A stretch of DNA of 64,000 nucleotides, from assembly GCF_000521605.1 (NCBI RefSeq), contig NZ_CP006942.1:124001-188000 (forward strand), given 5' to 3'. This stretch comes from Mannheimia sp. USDA-ARS-USMARC-1261. Lineage in GTDB: Bacteria > Pseudomonadota > Gammaproteobacteria > Enterobacterales > Pasteurellaceae. How positions within the stretch are numbered: the first letter of the stretch is position 1; each line of letters begins with the position of its first letter. The notes below the pieces were generated by a model. It was not told where the DNA came from, made no database searches, and saw only the letters and a list, made by a program, of their open reading frames with translations. This document shows, one piece after another, positions 9,149 to 18,396 of this stretch. The translations under genes and the position numbers were made by a program.

Positions 9149-10528
9149 TTACAATAATACTAATGAGAGTAGATACACTGTAAGAATACCAACCACGCCC
9201 ATAATGAAGGTTAGCGTGGTTTGTGTGCGATAACCCTGTTGCGGCGTGAGTTTGGTAAAGTTAGTAACCACCCAGTAATAGCTGTCGTTGGCGTGTGAGA
9301 CACACATTGAGCCTGCCGCAATTGCCATCACGGTTAAGGCAGCTGCCATTTCGCTGGTTAAACCTAATGCGTTCATTAGTGAATCAGGGGCGTTAAACAT
9401 TCCCATAATAGAAGCTGTGGTGATAATCGCCACTGTTGAGCTGCCTTGTGCGGTTTTCAAAATAGCTGAAATCAAGAATGGGAAGAAAATGCCTGCGGTG
9501 CTGATAATGTGAGCGTTTTGTTTGATGTAATCCACAAAACCTGCTTGAGTAATCACATTACCTAACACGCCACCTGCTGCGGTAATGAATAGGATTGGTC
9601 CGACTAATTTCAAGGTATCGTTAGTTAAGCTGTCAAACTCTGCCATTTTACCGCTCGAAGCCAGTAAGAAAATCGCAAAGACGACACCAACTGCAAGAGC
9701 GATAATTGGGTTGCCGACAAACTGTAAGAATATACCGAAATCACCACTTACGCCTGCGATTTTAGCGATAGAGCCTAACGCTATTAAGATAATCGGTACA
9801 AAAATCGGGGCAAGGCTTAAAAAGCCATTCGGTAATTTTCCATAGTGTTTCAGTAAGTCTTCATAACTTTGGTTGATGATTTTATCTGCTTCCGCTTCTT
9901 CGCTAACCGAGACTTGTTTGCCGATATATTTTGCAAAGAAGTAGCTGGCAATTAGCACAGGAATTGATACCACAACGCCCATTCCGATAACCAATAATAA
10001 GTTATGGCTTAATCCTACTGCACCCGCAGCTGCAATCGGACCGGGTGTCGGAGGAATAAAAACGTGAGCAGCATATAAACCGGCACTCAGTGCAACTGCC
10101 ATTCCAACCGGATTTGCCAAGATTTTTTTGCGAATCGCTTCACGGATAGGGTTTAACACCACAAAACCGCTATCGCAGAAAACAGGAATGCCGACAACCC
10201 AGCCCATAATCAGCATTGCAAGCTCAGGGCGTTTTTGCCCAACCACTTTAACTACCATATCGGCAAGTTTCAGGGCTGCTCCTGTTTTTTCTAAAATCGT
10301 TCCGATAATTGCCCCAAAGATGATGACAATCCCGATACTTTTAAAAGTGTTACTAAACCCTTCGCCGACAATAGACGGAATTTTCGCCAGCGGTAAACCG
10401 GCTAATAGAGCCAATGCCAATGAAATCGACATTAATGCCAAGAAAGGGTGAACTTTCAGTTTGGCAATCATATAGATCATAATGATGATTGCCACCACAA
10501 AGGTGAGAATAAGTGCAATACCGGACAT
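9149..10528 (-). CDS. GntP-family sugar-acid/proton symporter
   Basis: Polytopic inner-membrane permease of 459 residues with about 12 hydrophobic segments, typical of the gluconate:H+ symporter family (motifs GIPVFCDSGFVVLNP, PPTPGPIAAAG and SHANDSYYWVV). Family substrates include gluconate, idonate and glycerate. Its direct neighbour is a glycerate kinase and its upstream neighbour is CdaR, so D-glycerate is the likeliest substrate. No garD or gudD dehydratase is in the window, which argues for direct glycerate uptake. Confidence 0.88.
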   Translation of the reverse strand: MSGIALILTFVVAIIIMIYMIAKLKVHPFLALMSISLALALLAGLPLAKIPSIVGEGFSNTFKSIGIVIIFGAIIGTILEKTGAALKLADMVVKVVGQKRPELAMLIMGWVVGIPVFCDSGFVVLNPIREAIRKKILANPVGMAVALSAGLYAAHVFIPPTPGPIAAAGAVGLSHNLLLVIGMGVVVSIPVLIASYFFAKYIGKQVSVSEEAEADKIINQSYEDLLKHYGKLPNGFLSLAPIFVPIILIALGSIAKIAGVSGDFGIFLQFVGNPIIALAVGVVFAIFLLASSGKMAEFDSLTNDTLKLVGPILFITAAGGVLGNVITQAGFVDYIKQNAHIISTAGIFFPFLISAILKTAQGSSTVAIITTASIMGMFNAPDSLMNALGLTSEMAAALTVMAIAAGSMCVSHANDSYYWVVTNFTKLTPQQGYRTQTTLTFIMGVVGILTVYLLSLVLL

Positions 10529-10650
10529 AATCAGTCTCCTCGTTGTAGAATAATCAACCCATTATTGGAGATCTGCCGGTAAAAATCTTTATATGAAATT
10601 GCAAAGAATTTGTTAAAAATGACCGCTTGTTTTGTATTTTTCTACAATTT

Positions 10651-11745
10651 TTACGATAAAACCGCACCAAGATAAAGCACAAATTTTTGCTCTATGTTAT
10701 TGAAAGATAAGCCGGTAATCTGCTCGATCTTCTCTAACCGATAGCGTAGGGTATTTGGGTGGATAAACAATTTTTGTGCGGCGTGATCCAGATCACAATT
10801 TGCAAAAAAATAGTGGCGAAGACTTTTCAGTAGCACCTGTTTTTTATCTGAATTCAGCAATGCTTGGAAAGGGACAAGTAACGTTTTTGCCTCCCAAGAG
10901 TGGCTAAAACTATGTAGCAAAGCCGGCAGTTTGAAATCTTCAAAATAAATAATCCGCTTGCGGCTTTGGATCTGCTCGGCATAGTTGAGCGTATAGCGAG
11001 CGGTTTGGTATGAAATATTGGTTTGTGATAAATTTTCAACCGACAAACCTACCACTGTTTTAAAGGAAATTTCGGGATCAGTCAGTTTATTTAAGGTATT
11101 GCGAATCAGTGATTTATCATTCGATAAATTATTCAATAAGGCGATTTTATCCAAGCTAATTACCGCAGTGAGCAATGCAGGGAAATGGTGCTCGAAGAAA
11201 TCTATTAAGTGTTGCAATTTCTCAGCGGTTGGCGTATTCACTTTAATCAATATAACCGACAGTGGTTTTGCAAAATCTTGCTCAAAAAAGACCGCTTGTT
11301 CGTGAATCTCTTCCGTGCTGAGTGTGCCTTTTAGCAAAGCTCGCACAAATTCTTCACGATAACGCCGTTGCCAACGCTCTTGTTCCAGCTCAAAGGCTTG
11401 TTGCATAATCAGCTCTGCCGCCATTTTCACTAACTGAGCATATTGGCGAATGTCTTGCGGTTGCCCTGAAATTCCTACTACCCCCACAGTAGAGCCGAGA
11501 TAGTGTAGTGGTAAGTTAATGCCTGCCTTTGCCTCATAGTGCCACTGTTTTGCAAGATTTTCATCAATTTCGACCGCTTGATCTTGACGTAACGCCAACA
11601 CTGCCCCGGTATGTCGCTGCCCGATACGAGTGGTATCGCCGGAGGCAATAATGACGCCTTCGTTATCCATCACATTGACGGAATTGGGAATAATCTGCAT
11701 CGTGCGTTTTACAATACGGTCAGCAATGGCTCGGTTGAGTTTCAT
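10651..11745 (-). CDS. cdaR: sugar-diacid/glycerate-responsive regulator CdaR
   Basis: Transcriptional activator of the sugar-diacid regulator family; E. coli CdaR senses D-glycerate and activates gar/gud genes. The 364 residues comprise an N-terminal diacid-recognition domain (IADRIVKRTMQIIPNSVNVM; DTTRIGQRHTGA; LPLHYLGSTVGVVGISG) and a C-terminal PucR-type helix-turn-helix (about 315-350, with HPNTLRYRLEKIEQITG). It lies 122 bp upstream of the permease and kinase genes, whose promoter gap holds an exact uptake signal (10622-10630). It most likely activates that pair. Confidence 0.92.
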   Translation of the reverse strand: MKLNRAIADRIVKRTMQIIPNSVNVMDNEGVIIASGDTTRIGQRHTGAVLALRQDQAVEIDENLAKQWHYEAKAGINLPLHYLGSTVGVVGISGQPQDIRQYAQLVKMAAELIMQQAFELEQERWQRRYREEFVRALLKGTLSTEEIHEQAVFFEQDFAKPLSVILIKVNTPTAEKLQHLIDFFEHHFPALLTAVISLDKIALLNNLSNDKSLIRNTLNKLTDPEISFKTVVGLSVENLSQTNISYQTARYTLNYAEQIQSRKRIIYFEDFKLPALLHSFSHSWEAKTLLVPFQALLNSDKKQVLLKSLRHYFFANCDLDHAAQKLFIHPNTLRYRLEKIEQITGLSFNNIEQKFVLYLGAVLS

Positions 11746-11776
11746 CTTTTATCCTGTTGCAATCGGCACAGCCTGT

Positions 11777-12610
11777 TTAGCGTTTTAAGAGCGAGAAATG
11801 TAAAAACTCGACAAAATGATCAGCCCAGTGCATTTCGTGGTGGATTTCGTTCGCCATAATGCGTAGGAGAATGTTGTCCAGTGGCACGCCGGTGCGAATT
11901 AGCGACCGGTAGTAATTGAGCGAGCAGTCAATATAGGTTTGATTCATATTGGAGATAAAGTGTGAATCGATTTCATCGCCTTCATTTGTGCCAACTTGAA
12001 TAAACACTTTGGTGTTTGGTTGGATTGGGTGCTGGTGCGTAAAGCGTAGGAAATCTGGCTCGCTAAACCACGAGGCAAGAGAGAATACGCCTAAATGCCC
12101 GAAAATATGAGGGTAGGCACTTCCCATATAAGCAGTGATAATGCCCCCCATTGAGCTACCGGCAAGTAATGTATGCTCACGCTGTGGTTTGGTTCGATAG
12201 TGGATATCAATAAACGGCTTCACTGTTTCCACCACCCATTTGGCATAATCGCCGCCTAAACCACCTGCATTTTTGGTTTCAGGTGTTGAACCTGTGGTGG
12301 TTTTCCAAGGACCATATTCATTTAAACGTTCTGTGCCTGCATTATCAATGCCGACAATAATCATCTTTGGTAACTCCGGGTGCGATTTAATGGTTGGAAT
12401 AATCTTCCACGAATGCCCGGAGTAAGACTCTTTGCTGTAAAACACATTCTGCCCATCGTGCATATATAACACAGGGTAAGTTTCCCATTTTTCGTGATGA
12501 TAATCTTTCGGCAGCAATACCCGAATACGGCGATGGTGATGTAAGTATGGCACATATAAAAAATGTTCCTGCATTTCCAGATAGTGATGATTGAAATGTT
12601 TATGTGCCAT
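11777..12610 (-). CDS. alpha/beta-hydrolase, Fes/esterase-D-like esterase
   Basis: Predicted cytoplasmic esterase of 277 residues without a signal peptide. Nucleophile S153 sits in GSSMGG (151-156), with an upstream VLYMHDGQNVF strand, and the catalytic His probably lies in NEIHHEMHW (H257/H258/H261). These are features of the putative-esterase (enterochelin esterase/esterase D-like) family. The stop lies 31 bp before cdaR on the same strand, so it may be the first gene of the glycerate unit. The real substrate is unknown. The N-terminus is very His-rich (eight His in the first 26 residues). Confidence 0.75.
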   Translation of the reverse strand: MAHKHFNHHYLEMQEHFLYVPYLHHHRRIRVLLPKDYHHEKWETYPVLYMHDGQNVFYSKESYSGHSWKIIPTIKSHPELPKMIIVGIDNAGTERLNEYGPWKTTTGSTPETKNAGGLGGDYAKWVVETVKPFIDIHYRTKPQREHTLLAGSSMGGIITAYMGSAYPHIFGHLGVFSLASWFSEPDFLRFTHQHPIQPNTKVFIQVGTNEGDEIDSHFISNMNQTYIDCSLNYYRSLIRTGVPLDNILLRIMANEIHHEMHWADHFVEFLHFSLLKR

Positions 12611-12760
12611 TATGTTTATTCCTTTCTGATATTAAATGTTGTCATCACCTTATTTTACACCTTAATTTTATGACGAGAAACAAGCGGTCATAAAAAGTGA
12701 ATTTTTTGCAAATTCAAGCAATCGTTTGCCTTATTCTTTTTCGATATATAAAAGAGAAAC

Positions 12761-12776
12761 TGTGATCTACATCACA
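12761..12776. promoter_or_regulatory. perfect CRP site upstream of yjjI
   Basis: tgtgatctacatcaca is an exact CRP palindrome. A possible -10 element, ttaaaa, lies at 12797-12802; this would put the site centre near -40.5, the spacing of a class II CRP-activated promoter. It lies 60 bp before the yjjI start. Confidence 0.85.
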
Positions 12777-12836
12777 GTAATTTTAGCCGAGCTTAGTTAA
12801 AATTCCTCCTGATATTTCCAATAAAAGGAGAATGCT

Positions 12837-14381
12837 ATGCAGGCTTCATTACAAGATATACTTGATGTGGTAAAAGCAAAAAATTTAACTTATCAACAAA
12901 AGTTGATGAGTTTGGGTAATATTGCCGAGCGGTTATTTAGCCCCGTTGAGTTACTCGGTTATACCGAAGAAGAGTGGGCGTATATTAACAATCAGATGAT
13001 TTGCGATCTGTGTGAAGGTTATGCGATTTACCGCCCTCGTTATATTCTGCCTGATTATAATGTTTATATTCAAAAAGGTTGTAAATTCTTAGATTTACCA
13101 CCGCCAACCAATCTTGATGAAGTGCTGGACGGGTTATTGATTCTCTACTCTCACGTTCCGTCAATTACCACTTTCCCTGTTTATATCGGGCGTTTAGATG
13201 AATTATTAGATCCGTTTATTACCGATGAAGAACAAGATTACATCAAAATTAAACGTTTCTTAAATCATATCGATAAAACCATTTCAGACTCATTCTGCCA
13301 CGCTAATATTGGACCTTATGATACCAAAGCAGGGCGTTTAATCTTAAAAGCTGTGATTGAACTTGAAAACACCACGCCGAATATGACGATTCGTTATGAT
13401 AAAACCAAAACCTCTCGTGAATTTGCGGAATTAGCAGCGAAAGCTTGCTTGTTGGTTTCAAAACCTTCTTTCGCCAATGATGCCTACTACCACCAAGATT
13501 TAGGCGATGAATACGGCATTGCGAGTTGTTATAACGCCTTACCGGAATGTGGCGGTGCTTACACCTTAACCCGTTTACGTTTGGGGACGATTGGGCGAGC
13601 GTGTGCAACGGTAGATGAAATGGTCAATAAACTATTGCCAAAAGTAGCCAAGTTAGCACTTTCTACAATGGATAAACGCCATAAATTCTTGGTAGAAGAA
13701 AGTAACTTCTTTGAAAGTAGTTTCTTAGTTCACGAAGGATTTATTAAACGCACGAACTTCACGGGTATGTTTGCGATTGTAGGGCTTGCTGATGCAGTCA
13801 ATCATTTATTAGAGCAAGAAGGTTTAAGCGAAACCTTCGGACAGAGCAAGCGTGGCGATGAAATTGCAACCCTGATTATGGATAAACTTCAAGAAGTCAA
13901 TAATGCTCATCAAGGTGTGTATGCAGAACGTACCAACGATCACTATTTACTACACGCTCAAGTTGGGGCAAGTAACCACGCAGAAGATAAATTGAATACG
14001 CCGGCTCACCGTATTCGTGTCGGTCAAGAACCAACACTGTTGGCTCATTTAAAACAATCCGCCCCTTTCCATAAATATTTCCCATCGGGTACAGGCGATT
14101 TGTTTGCGTTTGACCAAACCTACACCGACCATTTAGATGCCGTTGTGGATATTATTGATGGCTCATTTGAACAAGGTTATCGCTACATTACCACTTACTT
14201 GAAAAATACCGATTTAATTCGCGTAACGGGTTATTTAGTGAAGAAAAGTGAGGTGGAACGTTACCGTCAAGGCGAAGCCGTATTGCGTGATACCACTTGG
14301 TATGGTGCGGGTACGGACGATTGTGCCAAAGTATTCGACCGTCAGTTGCGTGATGAAGAAAATGTAACTGCGGCACAATAA
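12837..14381 (+). CDS. yjjI: YjjI-family glycyl radical enzyme, function unknown
   Basis: Member of the YjjI family of glycyl radical enzymes (E. coli YjjI, about 516 residues; here 514). The C-terminal radical motif is visible as IRVTGYLVKK (near 461-470), with Gly465 the likely radical site. Candidate active-site cysteines lie in IASCYNALPECGG near 229-241. It is paired with its radical-SAM activase one base downstream and with the nucleoside transporter NupC. An oxygen-sensitive enzyme of this kind works only under anaerobiosis. The substrate is not established; a link to nucleoside or deoxyribose use is inference from nupC. Confidence 0.88.
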   Translation: MQASLQDILDVVKAKNLTYQQKLMSLGNIAERLFSPVELLGYTEEEWAYINNQMICDLCEGYAIYRPRYILPDYNVYIQKGCKFLDLPPPTNLDEVLDGLLILYSHVPSITTFPVYIGRLDELLDPFITDEEQDYIKIKRFLNHIDKTISDSFCHANIGPYDTKAGRLILKAVIELENTTPNMTIRYDKTKTSREFAELAAKACLLVSKPSFANDAYYHQDLGDEYGIASCYNALPECGGAYTLTRLRLGTIGRACATVDEMVNKLLPKVAKLALSTMDKRHKFLVEESNFFESSFLVHEGFIKRTNFTGMFAIVGLADAVNHLLEQEGLSETFGQSKRGDEIATLIMDKLQEVNNAHQGVYAERTNDHYLLHAQVGASNHAEDKLNTPAHRIRVGQEPTLLAHLKQSAPFHKYFPSGTGDLFAFDQTYTDHLDAVVDIIDGSFEQGYRYITTYLKNTDLIRVTGYLVKKSEVERYRQGEAVLRDTTWYGAGTDDCAKVFDRQLRDEENVTAAQ

Positions 14382-14382
14382 A

Positions 14383-15171
14383 ATGGCTGCACTTTCTGAT
14401 ATTTTTGTGCCGTTGCATCGCATTATTCCCTTTTCTAATGTGGAAGGGCAGGGTAACCGCACAAGTATTTTTCTACAAGGCTGTAAGCTGAACTGCTTGT
14501 ATTGCCATAATCCGGAAACAATTCCTCGTTATACAGAGGAGGCAAAACAGGTTAGTTTGCAATACTTATATGATCAGGTGATGGAGGCTGTGCCTTTTAT
14601 TCGGGGAGTAACTATTTCGGGTGGCGAGCCGACGATTCATCATAAAAAATTAGTTCCGCTGTTTGAAGCATTTCACCGAAAAGGCTTAACCTGTTATTTA
14701 GATAGCAGTGGCTTTTTTGATTTTGAGGCAACAGAGCCGTTAATTAAGGTTACCGATAAATTTCTGTTTGATCTCAAAGGTGATGGAGTAGGTTTACAAA
14801 CGCTCTGCTTTGATCGAAAAAATCAAACCGGCAAAGTGCCTGAACAGGTTATTCCAAGCGTTAATCATATTAAGCCTGAAAACTTGGCTCGTAATTTGCA
14901 AAATTTAGCCAAATTATTACCGCTTGATAAGGTGGAAGAAGTGCGTTTGGTTTACCTCAACGAGTTTTATGATGCCTATCATTTACTCGAAAAAGTAGCT
15001 CAATTACTTAAGCCTTATCCAAACGTATTGCTCAAAATTATTCGGGTGCATACTAAAGGAGCAAGAGACGAAGAAGGTTTAGCCTGCTTTGTACCAAGCA
15101 TTGAGCAAACAGATAAACTGGCGGCATTTGCCAAACAGTGTGGAATAAACAAAATTATTACTATCTACTAA
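14383..15171 (+). CDS. yjjW: YjjW glycyl-radical-enzyme activase (radical SAM)
   Basis: Predicted radical S-adenosylmethionine enzyme that installs the glycyl radical on YjjI. The CX3CX2C cluster motif is C34-C38-C41 in [13 protein letters not shown], and the SAM-binding GGEPT motif follows near 78-82. The protein has 262 residues and no second set of clustered cysteines after the radical-SAM motif, so it lacks the two-cluster ferredoxin insert common in activases of this family and is PflA-like in layout. It starts one base after the yjjI stop, so the two are co-translated. Confidence 0.9.
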   Translation: MAALSDIFVPLHRIIPFSNVEGQGNRTSIFLQGCKLNCLYCHNPETIPRYTEEAKQVSLQYLYDQVMEAVPFIRGVTISGGEPTIHHKKLVPLFEAFHRKGLTCYLDSSGFFDFEATEPLIKVTDKFLFDLKGDGVGLQTLCFDRKNQTGKVPEQVIPSVNHIKPENLARNLQNLAKLLPLDKVEEVRLVYLNEFYDAYHLLEKVAQLLKPYPNVLLKIIRVHTKGARDEEGLACFVPSIEQTDKLAAFAKQCGINKIITIY

Positions 15172-15182
15172 CGGAGTTCTCT

Positions 15183-16439
15183 ATGGATATATTCATTAGT
15201 ATTATCGGCGTATTTGTCCTATTAGGTATTGGGGCTTTACTGTCTAATAATCGACGTGCAATTAATTTGCGAACCGTATTTGGAGCATTAGCCATTCAAA
15301 TTGCTTTTGCTGCACTTATCCTGTATGTACCGGCAGGGCGTGATGCGTTACTTGCTACCGCAAATGGCGTGAGTAAGGTGATCAATTACGGTAATGAAGG
15401 GATTTCATTTTTGTTTGGTAACTTAGCTGATCCAAGCAATAGCAGTATTGGCTTTGTGTTCGCCATTAAAGTATTACCGATTATTATCTTCTTCTCTGCA
15501 CTGATTTCATTACTCTACTACATTGGCGTGATGCAATGGGTGATTAAAATTATTGGTGGCAGCTTACAAAAATTACTCGGCACTTCACAGGCGGAATCAA
15601 TGTCTGCGGCAGCGAATATTTTCGTTGGGCAAACAGAAGCTCCATTAGTGGTAAAACCTTATATCAGCCGAATGAGTGATTCAGAACTCTTTGCGGTGAT
15701 GGTGGGTGGAACAGCATCTATCGCAGGTTCTGTAATGGCTGGTTATGCAGGAATGGGTGTGCCTTTAACTTACTTAATTGCAGCATCATTTATGGCTGCT
15801 CCAGCAGGTTTGTTATTTGCGAAATTAATGTATCCGCAAAACGAGCACATTTCAGATACCATTGATGAAAATGTTGAAATCGATAAACCAAATAATGTGG
15901 TGGAAGCCTTAGCTAATGGTGCAAGTTCAGGGGTATCTTTAGCGATTAATGTTGGTGCGATGTTAATTGCCTTCATTGCGGTAATTGCATTACTTAACGG
16001 TATTATCGGCGGAATTGGTGGCTTATTTGGGCGTGAAGATTTAACGCTACAAATTATATTAGGTTACATTTTCCAACCACTTGCATTTATTATTGGTGTG
16101 CCTTGGGAAGATGCTGATATTGCAGGGCAGATGATCGGTATGAAATTAGCGGTAAATGAGTTTGTAGGTTATCTGGAATTTGCCAAGTATCTGCAACCTG
16201 ATTCAGTTGTGCAACTAAGCGATAAAACCAAAGCAATTATTACTTTTGCATTATGTGGTTTCGCTAATATTAGCTCCATTGCAGTATTAATTGGTGGTAT
16301 CGGCAGTATGGCTCCAACTCGCCGTTCAGACATCGCTCGCTTAGGCTTAAAAGCGGTAATTGGCGGTACATTAGCGAACTTAATGAGTGCAACTATTGCA
16401 GGTTTCTTTATCGGCTTAAGTGGTGCTGCTTTAGGTTAA
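15183..16439 (+). CDS. nupC: NupC-type concentrative nucleoside transporter
   Basis: Inner-membrane nucleoside:cation symporter of the CNT family. The start at 15183 was chosen because it follows an acggag ribosome-binding site and begins directly with a membrane segment ([17 protein letters not shown]); an upstream in-frame extension would overlap yjjW. The result is 418 residues, the usual family size. Family motifs include [12 protein letters not shown] near 163-174 and [11 protein letters not shown] near 355-365. It lies 11 bp after yjjW and probably shares the CRP-controlled promoter. A terminator follows. Confidence 0.92.
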   Translation: MDIFISIIGVFVLLGIGALLSNNRRAINLRTVFGALAIQIAFAALILYVPAGRDALLATANGVSKVINYGNEGISFLFGNLADPSNSSIGFVFAIKVLPIIIFFSALISLLYYIGVMQWVIKIIGGSLQKLLGTSQAESMSAAANIFVGQTEAPLVVKPYISRMSDSELFAVMVGGTASIAGSVMAGYAGMGVPLTYLIAASFMAAPAGLLFAKLMYPQNEHISDTIDENVEIDKPNNVVEALANGASSGVSLAINVGAMLIAFIAVIALLNGIIGGIGGLFGREDLTLQIILGYIFQPLAFIIGVPWEDADIAGQMIGMKLAVNEFVGYLEFAKYLQPDSVVQLSDKTKAIITFALCGFANISSIAVLIGGIGSMAPTRRSDIARLGLKAVIGGTLANLMSATIAGFFIGLSGAALG

Positions 16440-16473
16440 TACAAGAGGTCAAATTCGATAAATTTTTTGCAAA

Positions 16474-16508
16474 AAGCCTAAGTAATTAATGATTACTTAG
16501 GCTTTAAC
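16474..16508. terminator. bidirectional terminator between nupC and ngt
   Basis: aagcctaagtaat and attacttaggctt form a 13-bp perfect stem with a short loop. A-rich and T-rich flanks allow it to end both the rightward nupC unit and the leftward rimO-ngt unit. Confidence 0.9.
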
Positions 16509-16520
16509 TTTATCGGTAAT

Positions 16521-18386
16521 TTAATGTTGGGTTTCCAGCCATTCATTTACTTTGGCTAAGAATATTTTCCCCATTGGGCTTGGATCGCCAGAGAATAAGG
16601 TTTGCAGTTTATTATTCTCAATAATATCCCGTCTGAGAGCTAAACGTTCTTCGTGATTTTCCGCTAAACGAATTGCTTGAGCAACATATTCATCTGCGGT
16701 TTGAGTAATAAGCCACTCAGGTAATCCAAGACGTTTAAATAATCCTTCATCAATATGTTCGTGAACTTCATCCCCAGTTTTACAAATGCCGACTAAACCT
16801 AGGGTTACCATATCAATAATGCCATTAGTATTCCCGAATGGGAATGGGTTTAGCATCATATCGCAGTTTTTTAGGATATTTAGATATTGAGCGTATGGTT
16901 GATGTGGGTAGGCAGTTGCATCATTACCTAAATAACTTTTGATAAAACGCTCTACATATGGATGTGTAATACCTGTCGATTGTCCTAATGCGAAATGGAA
17001 ATGGACTTTCACTTTTGCGTTATCACGAATAGCCCTTAGTGCTTGTAAGAAATATGGGTTTAATTTCATCGTTGTTGAAGCAATACCAATATTAACTACT
17101 TCAGGCTTTTCACGTAGGTTATAGGTTATCTCTTTTGGAGTTAATGCTGAAGGTACATAAGGCAAAGCATCTTTTGGTAAACGTAGTAATTGTTCACTAA
17201 AGCATTCTTCAGAGCCGACATAATCATCTTCCACAATCACATATTCTATAAAATCTGAATGCGTGGTTGCCGGATGACCTAATGCAATTGCTTGGATTGG
17301 AGCTAAGCGGGTATTACTTGCAAAGATAGTTGTTAAGTCCATACCAATACTAGGCATATAAAAAACCGCTGGATTATATTTATCACAAATTTCTTTTAGC
17401 AAGAGCAATCTGTCGAATAAAGTGCCACTTTGTGGATAGGTGTAAAATTCATCAAAAACAGATTTGCCTGCTTCATCTATGGAATTTCCCCCTAAACCAA
17501 TTATATGAAAATGATCACGAGCTGCAATTAAAGAAGTCGAATGTGTACGGTAAATAGAATGTGAGGAAGTAAAATTCTCAATTAATACTACCATAATAGG
17601 TTTTCCACTCTTATAGCCAAGAGTTCTAATTTCCCTATCTTCCCAGCCGGCAGCCAGTAAGTGGCGACGGATAACACTGTTTAATGCTCGTTTGATATTA
17701 TGTTTATTGTTTTTAACATCATAACTGCAGTGCATATATACATCGTGAGAAATTGCATTAGGCAGTTGATCTAAGTTCTCAAATTGGGCTAATTTTTCAG
17801 GAAACCATTGTAAAATAGCAGCACGTTTTGTGAATGCAACAGGTGTTCCAATAAAACGAGGTGATTGTAATGCAAAACACAGTGAAGCTGTAAGTTCCTT
17901 AGAAGCATTCCAGGCAGCATCTAGATTCAACAGAATATTCGATTCTGGTAAATATAAAATACAGAATTTGGTTAAGGCTTGTATAGTTGCTTCTAAATCT
18001 ACTGCATTTGGATTAGTGGAAGTCTTATTTTGATTATAAGTACGCAATATATGATCTGCATTGATATACGGAGAACTTGCGAAAATAAGTGCAATCCAAC
18101 GTTGTGCAGTTAGAAAGCTAATTGCATCAGATTCCGATATTTCTAATTCAGGATCTTGGAATAATTGCGTAATGGCTACTGCCATACGAGTACAAAAATA
18201 AATTGTTCTATCTGGCTCTAACTCATCTAATTGATGAGGTGCATCAAATTCAATATCGTAAATATTCCCAAAATGACTATCTAACTTGTTGAGAATAGAT
18301 AATAGTTCAGCACAAGCTAAATCATAATCTTTGTTAGCCACCGCTTGTTCGAAGCGAATGACACTCGGCTGTTTTTCTTCTGACAT
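16521..18386 (-). CDS. ngt: cytoplasmic N-glycosyltransferase (HMW1C/NGT family)
   Basis: Closely similar along its whole length to A. pleuropneumoniae NGT (620 residues; here 621). That enzyme transfers glucose from UDP-glucose to Asn in N-X-S/T sequons of adhesins in the cytoplasm. Visible parts are an N-terminal all-alpha domain (about 1-250, with IYFCTRMA and RWIALIFASSP) and a C-terminal GT41-like GT-B domain with IRTLGYKSGKP, FYMPSIGMDLTTIFASN, IGIASTTMKLNPYF and FPFGNTNGIIDM. It lies 10 bp after rimO, as in A. pleuropneumoniae. The glucosyl-extending partner agt is not next to it here; nupC is. Confidence 0.93.
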   Translation of the reverse strand: MSEEKQPSVIRFEQAVANKDYDLACAELLSILNKLDSHFGNIYDIEFDAPHQLDELEPDRTIYFCTRMAVAITQLFQDPELEISESDAISFLTAQRWIALIFASSPYINADHILRTYNQNKTSTNPNAVDLEATIQALTKFCILYLPESNILLNLDAAWNASKELTASLCFALQSPRFIGTPVAFTKRAAILQWFPEKLAQFENLDQLPNAISHDVYMHCSYDVKNNKHNIKRALNSVIRRHLLAAGWEDREIRTLGYKSGKPIMVVLIENFTSSHSIYRTHSTSLIAARDHFHIIGLGGNSIDEAGKSVFDEFYTYPQSGTLFDRLLLLKEICDKYNPAVFYMPSIGMDLTTIFASNTRLAPIQAIALGHPATTHSDFIEYVIVEDDYVGSEECFSEQLLRLPKDALPYVPSALTPKEITYNLREKPEVVNIGIASTTMKLNPYFLQALRAIRDNAKVKVHFHFALGQSTGITHPYVERFIKSYLGNDATAYPHQPYAQYLNILKNCDMMLNPFPFGNTNGIIDMVTLGLVGICKTGDEVHEHIDEGLFKRLGLPEWLITQTADEYVAQAIRLAENHEERLALRRDIIENNKLQTLFSGDPSPMGKIFLAKVNEWLETQH

Positions 18387-18396
18387 AATTTTGTCC

